Assembly (NCBI RefSeq): GCF_041624475.1
Contig: NZ_JBFJUX010000002.1
Location: 186,001 to 250,000, forward strand
DNA: 64,000 nt
Reading direction: 5' to 3'
Origin: Litorivivens sp041624475
Lineage (GTDB): Bacteria; Pseudomonadota; Gammaproteobacteria; Pseudomonadales; Spongiibacteraceae
The stretch's first letter is position 1. Every line of letters begins with the position of its first letter. Positions 52,130-59,916 of this stretch are shown piece by piece. The position numbers and the translations under genes were made by a program. Below the pieces are notes generated by a model. The model was not told where the DNA came from and did no database searches. It saw only the letters and a program-made list of their open reading frames with translations.

Positions 52130-52909
52130 GTGTCCACCTGGCGACGCCAAGCCCCCGATGGGGAGCTGCTGCCGAAACTGAAAGCCTGGTTTGATACCGG
52201 GCTTGGGCGGCAGCTGGTCAATGAGGAGCGCGCACTCGTCAAGTCCGCTCTGGACGGGGCGTTCGGACACTCGCTGCTGGAACTGGGCCTGAGTGGTCGT
52301 ACGCTGACCTCCTGTCCCGAAGCGATTAGGCGACACTACTGCCTGGGGCCTCCGCTGCAACGTGAGCTGGGCAAAAATCTGGATGTACTGACCGGCTATG
52401 CTGATCTGCCCATCGCCACTGAGAGTCAGGATGTGGTGGTGGTACATCATCTGCTGGAGTTTATCGCCAACCCCCATAATATGTTGCGCGAGCTGGAGCG
52501 TATCACGGTCCCGCACGGCAAATTGTTGATTGTCGGCTTCAATCCCTTGTCTCTGCTCGGCTTGAAGCTGCATGTGCTGGGGCGCTTGTCGAGCGACAGT
52601 GTCTGGCAGCAGCACTGGCTGACCATTTCTCGGCTGGAAGACTGGCTGGGATTGCTCGGTTTTCGGGTCGAGCGGCGCTGGTACGGTTTTCATCGTTTGC
52701 CTTTCAGCAAGCCCGAATGGCTGACTCGGCCGCCACCGCTCGAACCTGATAGCTTGAGAAATCTACCGATGGGTGGCACTTTTCTGCTTTCGGCGACAAA
52801 ATACCGCGTGCCGGTCACGCCGGTTCGTCTGCGCTGGATGCGCGACCCCATGGTGAATGTGCGCCCGTTGGGGGCCGCTCGCCAGGGAACCTATAAAATC
52901 AGTGAGTAA
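52130..52909 (+). CDS. Class I SAM-dependent methyltransferase
   Basis: 259 residues from GTG 52130, with GAGGAG upstream. Motif I is degenerate (LLELGLSGRTL), and DVVVVHHLLEFIANPHNMLRELERIT with GKLLIVGFNPLSLLGL gives the following core strands. It resembles the Methyltransf_11 protein that sits between gloB and rnhA in Pseudomonas, with no known substrate. It ends 3 bases before rnhA. Confidence 0.85.
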   Translation: MSTWRRQAPDGELLPKLKAWFDTGLGRQLVNEERALVKSALDGAFGHSLLELGLSGRTLTSCPEAIRRHYCLGPPLQRELGKNLDVLTGYADLPIATESQDVVVVHHLLEFIANPHNMLRELERITVPHGKLLIVGFNPLSLLGLKLHVLGRLSSDSVWQQHWLTISRLEDWLGLLGFRVERRWYGFHRLPFSKPEWLTRPPPLEPDSLRNLPMGGTFLLSATKYRVPVTPVRLRWMRDPMVNVRPLGAARQGTYKISE

Positions 52910-52912
52910 TCA

Positions 52913-53347
52913 ATGACAGTTGAAGTATTTACCGACGGTGCCTGTCGGGGAAACCCGGGGCCTGGCGGATGGGGCGTGTTGCTGCGCTACAAGGGCGTTG
53001 AAAAGGAGCTTTACGGGGGCGAGCCGGAAACCACCAATAACCGCATGGAACTGCGAGCAGCCATTGAAGGCTTACAGGCGCTCACCCGGCGCAGTGAGGT
53101 GGTGATTACCACGGACTCCCAGTATGTGCGCAAGGGCATTACTGAGTGGATAGCGAACTGGAAGCGCAGGGATTGGCGCACAGCGGACAAGAAACCTGTA
53201 AAAAACAAGGATCTCTGGCAGCGGCTTGATGAGCTCAGTCAGAAGCACCAAATTGAGTGGCGCTGGGTGAAAGGCCACAGTGGCCACCGGGAAAACGAAA
53301 TCGCAGACCAACTGGCCAATCGCGGCATCGACGAGCTGTCAGCCTGA
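52913..53347 (+). CDS. rnhA: Ribonuclease HI
   Basis: 144 residues. The metal ligands are D8 (FTDGACRGNPGPGG), the glutamate in NNRMELRAAIEGL, the aspartate in TTDSQYVRKGI, and the final aspartate in ENEIADQLAN. It degrades the RNA strand of RNA:DNA hybrids. It is adjacent to dnaQ, as in many gammaproteobacteria, but here both point the same way. Confidence 0.97.
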   Translation: MTVEVFTDGACRGNPGPGGWGVLLRYKGVEKELYGGEPETTNNRMELRAAIEGLQALTRRSEVVITTDSQYVRKGITEWIANWKRRDWRTADKKPVKNKDLWQRLDELSQKHQIEWRWVKGHSGHRENEIADQLANRGIDELSA

Positions 53348-53378
53348 TCGCCACGCAAACCAAAACAGGAGTAGTACG

Positions 53379-54101
53379 TTGAGTCGTCAGGTTGTACTGG
53401 ATACTGAAACCACGGGTCTTGAACCTTCTCAAGGGCATCGGATCATCGAAATCGGCTGCGTCGAACTGGTAAATCGGCGCTTGACCGGGCGCCACTACCA
53501 CCAGTACATCAACCCCGAACGTGAGGTGGAAGCGGGCGCGATTGAAGTTCACGGCATCACCAATGAGTTTCTTGCCGACAAACCCGTGTTTGCCGCCATC
53601 GCCGACGATTTTATGGAGTTTATCCGCGGCGCCGAACTGATTATCCACAATGCGCCTTTTGATGTGGGCTTTATCGACAATGAGTTGAAGCTGTTGCAGC
53701 GCGATGAGCGCACAGCAGATACGTGTCGGGTGATAGACAGCCTGGTCATGGCCCGACAGAAACACCCGGGGCAGCGCAACAGCCTGGACGCCCTCTGTTC
53801 GCGCTACGGTGTGGATAACTCTCAGCGCGACCTGCACGGCGCCTTGCTCGATGCGGAAATTCTGGCGGATGTTTATCTGCTGATGACCGGCGGTCAGACC
53901 GATCTGGCGCTGGCCGGCGACAATGCCAGTGGCAGCAACGACGGCGGCGCCAGGGTCACCGAAATTCGCCGCGTATCCCCGCAGCGACCTGGCCTGAAGG
54001 TCTTGCGTGCCAGCGATTCAGAGCTGGCCGCGCATCAGGAACAGCTTCAGGCCATCGACAAAGCCAGCGACGGCAGCTGCCATTGGCTGCAGAAAACCTG
54101 A
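53379..54101 (+). CDS. dnaQ: DNA polymerase III epsilon subunit (proofreading exonuclease)
   Basis: 240 residues. The start is TTG 53379, supported by CAGGAG 8 bases upstream; a longer frame would overlap rnhA. Exo I is VLDTETTGLE, Exo II is IHNAPFDVGFIDNE, and Exo III is HGALLDAEILADVY. The QTDLAL segment after the exonuclease domain matches the beta-clamp-binding motif of DnaQ. The C-terminal tail would bind the alpha subunit. Confidence 0.95.
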   Translation: MSRQVVLDTETTGLEPSQGHRIIEIGCVELVNRRLTGRHYHQYINPEREVEAGAIEVHGITNEFLADKPVFAAIADDFMEFIRGAELIIHNAPFDVGFIDNELKLLQRDERTADTCRVIDSLVMARQKHPGQRNSLDALCSRYGVDNSQRDLHGALLDAEILADVYLLMTGGQTDLALAGDNASGSNDGGARVTEIRRVSPQRPGLKVLRASDSELAAHQEQLQAIDKASDGSCHWLQKT

Positions 54102-54139
54102 ACTATTTCGTTATGAGGGCTGGGTGTAACAGTTACATC

Positions 54140-54163
54140 GGCTCATGACGAGCCTCATTTTTT
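54140..54163 (+). terminator. Terminator after dnaQ
   Basis: Stem GGCTC / GAGCC with loop ATGAC is followed by TCATTTTTT, 38 bases after the dnaQ stop. The stem is short, so moderate strength is expected. Confidence 0.65.
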
Positions 54164-54381
54164 GGCAGTATTCACATCAATCGGCGTATCCGGCTGGTCG
54201 CTGGCAGGTAAACTGTATTAGTTTTAATAACAGATACTTATCGCGCACCTTGGATAAACGACAGGCATAGTTGCCGGGCCGGGGCTGGGCGCACAACAGA
54301 ATAAAAGCCAGCCAACGCCGCTGGCGCGGAAAGGATTACAGATGGCCGTCGTTCGATGTTTTGTACGCGTGGGAGTTGCCA

Positions 54382-56109
54382 GTGCAGTATGAAGTCCCTG
54401 TCAATATGTCTTCTCTGGATCTGGTGTCTGCTGAGCTGTCTGCAACGCTCGACGAAGCGACTGACGCTTTTGAAGATTACATTTCTGAGACGGATAATCT
54501 TGACAAGCTGAAGGGCGTGGCCCAGCTCACCTGGCAGATAGCCGGCACCCTCGATATGATTCAGATACCCGGTGCGGCCTTGCTGGCGCGCAATATCGAG
54601 CAGGCACTGCAGTCCTGCTGTGACGCCGGGCGCGGCCCCAGCGAAAAGCAGGCCGAAGCTCTCAGTACCTCCCTGTTTGTTCTGCCGCGCTATCTCGAAT
54701 CGGTTGCTGCCCGGCAGTCAGATATCGCCGTCATTCTCTTGCCCCAGGTGAATGAGCTGCGCACGGCACACGGCAAAGATCCGGTCTACGAGCACGCCCA
54801 GCTGGGTATCAAACAACCGCGATTCAGCAGTGATTTCAAGATTGAAATTCCGGTGGCTGCCGTAAAGGTCGATCAGGACACGCTCAAGCGGCTGCGCCAT
54901 ATGTATCAGGTGGGTCTGCTGGGTGTGCTGCGCGACTCGCAGGTGACTCTTCATCTCCGCTTGATGTTTCGCGCGGTACAGCGGCTCTGCGCCCTGATTC
55001 CGCCTGGGCCGTCCCAGCGTTTCTGGCTGTTGGCCAATGCTGTGCTTGACGCCTTCCAGGAGCACCGGCTGGCGCTCAATACGACTCGCCGCAGAATCTT
55101 TACCGTGCTGGACAAGGCCATTCGCGCGATTGCTGCGGACCCAGAACAGCTGACTGTCGTGCCTGAGGCACCCGGCTGTGAAGAAGAAATGCTGTACCTG
55201 CTGCAAATCAGTGACAGTGAGGCCGACTCTATCGCCGGCCGGCTGATCAAATCAGCGGGCATCGCCTCACTGGGTGTCTCCGATCGCGACATGCAGATAG
55301 CCATGCGGCGCATGTTTGGGCCGGGACTGGATGCCATGACCACGGTGATTCGAGAACTGCGGGCTGAGCTGCGCAATGCCACGGATATACTTGAAATACT
55401 GATGCAGAGCGGCCGCACCGACGACGAAGAGGTGGCTCCGCTGTGTCTGATTCTGGTGCAGTTGAGCGGCATACTGCAAGTGCTCGGTTTGCCAACCCTG
55501 TCGCGTTACGCCAGGGCTCAGGCCGAACAGACTGAGGGCTTGAAAAACCTAGACCATAAAAGCACTCAGGCCTTACTCCCTGAAATCGCAGACGCCATTC
55601 TCTTTATCGGGCACAGCCTGGACAACCTCGAACGCAACCCCGGTGCAGTGGACGAACTCGACGAGCTCACGCCCGATCGCCAGTTGCAGATCAGCAGCCT
55701 GAGTCAGCTTGAGACCTCTCGGATACTGCTTTTTAAGGAGTCCGAGGCCGGCATCAGTCTGGCGAAGCGGGCTATCGGTGCCTATGTCGAATCGGACTAT
55801 GATATCGCCCATATCTACAACGTGGGCAGCACTCTCGATACTATTCGAGGCGCGTTTCAGATGCTGACCATGAAACGCATTACCGGGGTACTGCGGGCCG
55901 CGGTCAACTTCGTAAATGACTTCGTTGAAAAGCGCGATATGCGTACGCCAGAAAAGGCCAGCATGCTGCTGGAAACACTGGCCGATGCACTGATCAGTGT
56001 AGAGTACTATCTGAAGGAACTAAGCCGGCATCACCACGCCGATGAAGAGCTTCTGTCGCTGGCAGAAGAGAGTCTGAAAGCGCTGGGCTACCAGTCGAAA
56101 GCCGCCTGA
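54382..56109 (+). CDS. FimL-like protein (ChpA N-terminal-like Hpt pseudo-domain protein)
   Basis: 575 residues starting at GTG 54382, favoured by GGGAG at 54371-54375; ATG 54406 is the alternative and has no ribosome site. It is largely helical and soluble. It resembles the N-terminal part of ChpA/PilL and P. aeruginosa FimL, which supports type IV pilus function and cyclic AMP production. I see no canonical phosphorylatable HxxKG motif. The position after dnaQ fits fimL in Pseudomonas. No pilus gene is in the window apart from a lone pseudopilin. Confidence 0.72.
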   Translation: MQYEVPVNMSSLDLVSAELSATLDEATDAFEDYISETDNLDKLKGVAQLTWQIAGTLDMIQIPGAALLARNIEQALQSCCDAGRGPSEKQAEALSTSLFVLPRYLESVAARQSDIAVILLPQVNELRTAHGKDPVYEHAQLGIKQPRFSSDFKIEIPVAAVKVDQDTLKRLRHMYQVGLLGVLRDSQVTLHLRLMFRAVQRLCALIPPGPSQRFWLLANAVLDAFQEHRLALNTTRRRIFTVLDKAIRAIAADPEQLTVVPEAPGCEEEMLYLLQISDSEADSIAGRLIKSAGIASLGVSDRDMQIAMRRMFGPGLDAMTTVIRELRAELRNATDILEILMQSGRTDDEEVAPLCLILVQLSGILQVLGLPTLSRYARAQAEQTEGLKNLDHKSTQALLPEIADAILFIGHSLDNLERNPGAVDELDELTPDRQLQISSLSQLETSRILLFKESEAGISLAKRAIGAYVESDYDIAHIYNVGSTLDTIRGAFQMLTMKRITGVLRAAVNFVNDFVEKRDMRTPEKASMLLETLADALISVEYYLKELSRHHHADEELLSLAEESLKALGYQSKAA

Positions 56110-56144
56110 ACAGCGCTTTTCCATCGTCATAGGATGACTCAGTC

Positions 56145-56795
56145 ATGAGCCTGACTTTGCTCGTTATATGCCTCGTCCTGCTTGCAATTCCTTTGGCCTG
56201 GGTTGCGCTGAGGCTCCTGTTCCGGCTGCCCGTGTTGAAGCACTTTGCACAGGGTGCTGTGGCCCTGATCGCGGCGGGCCTAGCCGGGCTGGCGCTGTTT
56301 ACTGCCTGGGACCTGACCTCTTACCGCGCTTTACTCGAAGAAACGCCGGTAGCCGAGCTGGCCTTCTACCGACAGGCTCCCCAGCAGTATCGGGTGGAGT
56401 TGCGCGTGGAGGATGAGCCGCGTGAGTTTCTGCTCTACGGCGACCAGTGGCAGCTGGATGCGCGAATGATCAAATGGCAATCGGTGGTAGCGCGTCTTGG
56501 CGTCGACCCGCTGTTTCGGCTGGAAAGAGTTTCCGGTCGCTACGCGAGTGTAGTGGATGAGTTGAACAAGCCGCGCAGCGTTTACGCGCTTGGCGAGTCC
56601 CGGGGCCTTGATTTGTGGCACTGGCTGCGACAGAGCGATCAGCTTACCCGGCTGGCAGACGCTGATTACGGCAGCGCCGCCTACCTGCCGATGGCCCACG
56701 GAGCCCGGTTTCAGGTATCGATGACCAGTTTTGGCCTGATAGCGCGCCCCCTCAACGCCGAGGCCGCCGCAGCGGTCGCCCAATGGGCGCCTTGA
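56145..56795 (+). CDS. Inner-membrane protein of unknown function
   Basis: 216 residues. Two hydrophobic segments at about residues 1-24 and 36-58 form a membrane hairpin, and the remaining 150 residues are soluble. They contain PVAELAFYRQAPQQYRVELRVEDEPREFLLYGDQWQLDARMIKW, which looks like a beta-rich domain. In Pseudomonas similar genes are labelled as efflux-related without evidence; I do not recognise a function. It is between the FimL-like and sohB genes. Confidence 0.75.
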   Translation: MSLTLLVICLVLLAIPLAWVALRLLFRLPVLKHFAQGAVALIAAGLAGLALFTAWDLTSYRALLEETPVAELAFYRQAPQQYRVELRVEDEPREFLLYGDQWQLDARMIKWQSVVARLGVDPLFRLERVSGRYASVVDELNKPRSVYALGESRGLDLWHWLRQSDQLTRLADADYGSAAYLPMAHGARFQVSMTSFGLIARPLNAEAAAAVAQWAP

Positions 56796-56853
56796 CAGGC
56801 TGCTCCGCTAACGCGAATATGCGTCGCCCAAGTATTTGAACCCGGAGCAAAAT

Positions 56854-57894
56854 TTGGAATTCCTCTCGGACTACGGTCTTTTTCTGGCGAAAACCGCAAC
56901 CTTTGTGGTTGCGGCCCTGTTAATTATTGGCATGCTGGCCTCACTGGGTTCGCGGCGGCGCGATCACGACGGCCACATTGAAGTCACGGCGCTCAACGAG
57001 CGTTTTGAAGACTGGGAAGAACAGATAAAGTCTGTGGTGCTCGATGAGGCTAGCTTCAAGCAGGAGCGGAAGGCGGCCCAGAAGAAGGCCAAGGCCGAAC
57101 GTAAGGCCAAAAAGAAAAGTGGGGAAGACGAGCAGCCTAAGCCGCGCCTGTTTGTGCTCGACTTTGATGGCGACGTAAAGGCCTCTGACGTTGAGCACCT
57201 GCGCCACGAAATCTCTGCCGTGCTGACCCTGGCCAAGGACAGCGACGAAGTTCTGGTTCGCCTCGAAAGTGCCGGAGGTATGGTGCACAGCTACGGACTG
57301 GCAGCTTCTCAGCTGGCCAGGATTCGCAGTCACGGTATCCCGCTGACGGTAGCCGTGGACAGAGTTGCCGCCAGCGGCGGCTATATGATGGCCTGTATTG
57401 CCAATACGATTCTGGCGGCCCCCTTTGCAATTCTCGGCTCTATCGGGGTAATTGCTCAGCTCCCCAACTTTCATCGTCTGCTGAAACAGCACAACGTGGA
57501 TTTTGAGATGCATACGGCAGGGGACTATAAACGAACCTTGACTGTATTCGGCGAGAACACGGATGAGGGTCGGGATAAATTTCGCGAAGAACTGGAAGAA
57601 ACCCACGTCCTGTTCAAGCGGTTTGTTGCGGAAAACCGGCCTCAGGTTAACATCGAGAAAGTCGCCACCGGTGAGGTCTGGTACGGCACTCAGGCGTTGG
57701 ACGAAAATTTGGTGGATGTCATTTCGACCAGTGACGAGTATATTCTGCAGAAACGCACAGCGTGTGACCTGTTCGAAGTAAAATACGTTGCCAGAAAAAC
57801 GCTGGCAGAGAAAGTAGGTGTTGCCGCACATGGGGCACTGGATACTGTGCTTGGAAAATGGATTTCACGTTTGAGCCAACGACCCCTGGTCTGA
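56854..57894 (+). CDS. sohB: S49-family inner-membrane protease SohB
   Basis: 346 residues from TTG 56854 (GGAG at 56845-56848), which gives the usual MEFL-type N-terminus. A membrane anchor at about residues 8-30 is followed by a charged linker with KK(A)xKAERKAKKK. The S49 protease core has the catalytic serine in VAASGGYMMACIANTILAAPFAILGSIGVI and a later lysine in DYKRTLTVFGENTDEG. It is a periplasm-facing signal-peptide-peptidase-like enzyme. Confidence 0.93.
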   Translation: MEFLSDYGLFLAKTATFVVAALLIIGMLASLGSRRRDHDGHIEVTALNERFEDWEEQIKSVVLDEASFKQERKAAQKKAKAERKAKKKSGEDEQPKPRLFVLDFDGDVKASDVEHLRHEISAVLTLAKDSDEVLVRLESAGGMVHSYGLAASQLARIRSHGIPLTVAVDRVAASGGYMMACIANTILAAPFAILGSIGVIAQLPNFHRLLKQHNVDFEMHTAGDYKRTLTVFGENTDEGRDKFREELEETHVLFKRFVAENRPQVNIEKVATGEVWYGTQALDENLVDVISTSDEYILQKRTACDLFEVKYVARKTLAEKVGVAAHGALDTVLGKWISRLSQRPLV

Positions 57895-57917
57895 GGCCAA
57901 AACGCTAGAGGTACTGC

Positions 57918-58349
57918 GTGGATTGTCGTAATCATTCCGGCCTGACTCTTCTTGAAATACTGATACTGCTGCTGGTTTTCGCCGGGCTTGCAGCACTGGT
58001 ATATCCCGTGGTGGTAGAACGCCTCGACGACTACCGGGTAGAGCAGGCTGAGGCCGATCTTGAAGCGCTGTCGTCGGCGCTTGAGAAATACAAGCTCGAC
58101 AATCACTTTTATCCCACCACAAAGCAGGGCCTGCAGGCTCTGATCGCGCACCCGACATCGGGCCCGATACCCAAAAACTGGAGCCCCGGGGGCTATCTCA
58201 GCCGCGGCGTCGTGCCGCTCGACCCCTGGGGGCAGGCCTATCACTACCAGAGTCGGGAGGATGGGCGCTACTACGAACTAAGCACCCTCGGCGAGGATAA
58301 TAAGCCGGGCGGAGAGGGTGTAGCAGCGGATATTAAAGTGAGCCGTTAG
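57918..58349 (+). CDS. GspG-like type II secretion pseudopilin, orphan
   Basis: 143 residues from GTG 57918. The short leader ends at SG before LTLLEILILLLVF, the prepilin peptidase site with Leu instead of Phe at +1 and Glu at +5. The C-terminal GspG features are present: FYPTTKQGLQALI, PLDPWGQAYHY and YELSTLGEDNKPGGEGVAADI with the Asp residues of the calcium site. Canonical gspC-M genes are missing here. It follows sohB by 23 bases. The role is uncertain: a stray major pseudopilin or a component of a distant system. Confidence 0.87.
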   Translation: MDCRNHSGLTLLEILILLLVFAGLAALVYPVVVERLDDYRVEQAEADLEALSSALEKYKLDNHFYPTTKQGLQALIAHPTSGPIPKNWSPGGYLSRGVVPLDPWGQAYHYQSREDGRYYELSTLGEDNKPGGEGVAADIKVSR

Positions 58350-58432
58350 ATTTCCGCGCCTTGTACTTTCCGCCCTGTCGTATCTGTGTTAAGAAGTAGT
58401 CAAATAACAAGGCAGATACTGCAGGAAGGTCC

Positions 58433-59908
58433 ATGAAACAACTTGGCGTACTCGACACCGCCTTTATCAATCTCGAACAAACCAATACCCCTCAGCATAT
58501 CGGCGGTCTCGGCATTTACGATCCTTCCACCGCTCCCGGTGGCTTTGTCCGCTTTAAGCAGGTCATAGCCAGTTTTGAAAAAAGGCTGCACCGGCTGCCG
58601 CTGTTTCGAACCCGTTTGCATCCGGTGCCCGGTAACATCGATCGACCATACTGGGTCGTCGATGAAAACTTCGATGTCGAGTTTCATTTGCGCCATATCG
58701 CCTTGCCGCAGCCGGGCGATTGGCGCCAGCTCTGTATTCAAATAGCCAGGCTGCATTCGCGGCCGCTGGATATGTCCCGGCCGCTGTGGGAAGCCTACAT
58801 AATTGAAGGTCTCGATAATATCGCCGAATTGCCGGAAGGCAGCTTTGCGGTCTACACAAAAATGCACCATGCTCTGGTGGACGGGGCCGGCGGCCAGTCC
58901 TTTATGGCGGCGCTGCACGATCTCGAACCGGATCCGGAAGAGAGCTCTGATTTTCAGCTATATCAGCCGCCGATCGTTATCGATCACAAGCCCAATTCCG
59001 GTGAGTTGCTGGCCAGGGCAATGGTCAACCAGACCAAAAACACCCTGTCGCTGGCCTCTGGGGGCGTATCGCTGGTGCGGGATTTCGCCAAACTGGGTTA
59101 CGGCATTTTTAAAAAGTCGGTACCTCTGCCGGATATTAACGCCCCGAAGACCCGCTTCAATACCCCGGTTGGCAGCCATCGCGCCTTTGAGGCAACCACT
59201 TTTCCGCTGGATGATTTCAAGGCCATCAAGAATGCTTTTGGCGTCAAAATTAACGATGTCGCCCTTGCGGTAGTCTCCGGAGCCATGCGGCGCTATCTCG
59301 ACCATCTTGGCGAGCTGCCGGAGGAATCCCTCGCAGCGGGTGTGCCCATGAATATGCGCTCCCGGCGCGGTGAGAACGAAGACAACAATCAGGTGGGCTC
59401 TGTGTTCTGCAAGCTGCACACGAATATTGCCGACCCGGTGGAACGACTGCAGGCGATTCAGCAAAGTGCGAGCGATGCCAAGGAGTTTGGCGAAAAATCT
59501 CCGTTGGTTGATGCGATGAAACTGGTGGGTGTTTTTTCGCCCTGGTTTGCTCACGGTGGGGCAAAGCTATACTCGTCGGGCAAGATAAGTCGGCATATGC
59601 CGGTCAATATCAGTACAGTCGTAACCAATGTCCCTGGCGCAAATTTTGACCTTTACTGCGCCGGGGCGCGACTGGTGCGTTATCACGGATTGGGGGTTCT
59701 TACGCCCGGTGTCGGACTGTTTCACGCCGTATTTTCTTTCGGCAACGCAGTAACAATCTCAATTCTCGCGGACCGCGAACAGCTCGAAGATCCCATGCGC
59801 TACCGCGAGTTTGTTGAAGAGTCTTTTGCCGAGCTCAAGGCAGCAGCGGAAAAAGTCAGCGCCTCGCCGACGCCGCGTCGCAAACGAAAAACCTCAACGG
59901 CAAACTGA
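58433..59908 (+). CDS. Wax ester synthase / diacylglycerol acyltransferase (WS/DGAT), copy 2
   Basis: 491 residues. The catalytic HHALVDG is at residues 145-151, RPLWE (PLW motif) at about 116-120, and an intact NDVALA at 274-279. It is somewhat longer than copy 1 and ends in a basic tail (TPRRKRKTSTAN). It should esterify acyl-CoA with fatty alcohol or diacylglycerol. The ATG at 58433 has CAGGAAGG upstream. An amidohydrolase starts 8 bases after it, so the two are probably coupled. Confidence 0.93.
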   Translation: MKQLGVLDTAFINLEQTNTPQHIGGLGIYDPSTAPGGFVRFKQVIASFEKRLHRLPLFRTRLHPVPGNIDRPYWVVDENFDVEFHLRHIALPQPGDWRQLCIQIARLHSRPLDMSRPLWEAYIIEGLDNIAELPEGSFAVYTKMHHALVDGAGGQSFMAALHDLEPDPEESSDFQLYQPPIVIDHKPNSGELLARAMVNQTKNTLSLASGGVSLVRDFAKLGYGIFKKSVPLPDINAPKTRFNTPVGSHRAFEATTFPLDDFKAIKNAFGVKINDVALAVVSGAMRRYLDHLGELPEESLAAGVPMNMRSRRGENEDNNQVGSVFCKLHTNIADPVERLQAIQQSASDAKEFGEKSPLVDAMKLVGVFSPWFAHGGAKLYSSGKISRHMPVNISTVVTNVPGANFDLYCAGARLVRYHGLGVLTPGVGLFHAVFSFGNAVTISILADREQLEDPMRYREFVEESFAELKAAAEKVSASPTPRRKRKTSTAN

Positions 59909-59916
59909 TTTATCTT

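Noticed and set aside
54102..54381. Possible tRNA genes after dnaQ
   Set aside because: I looked for cloverleaf arms and a TTCRANY motif and saw only a terminator hairpin and A+T-rich promoter-like DNA.
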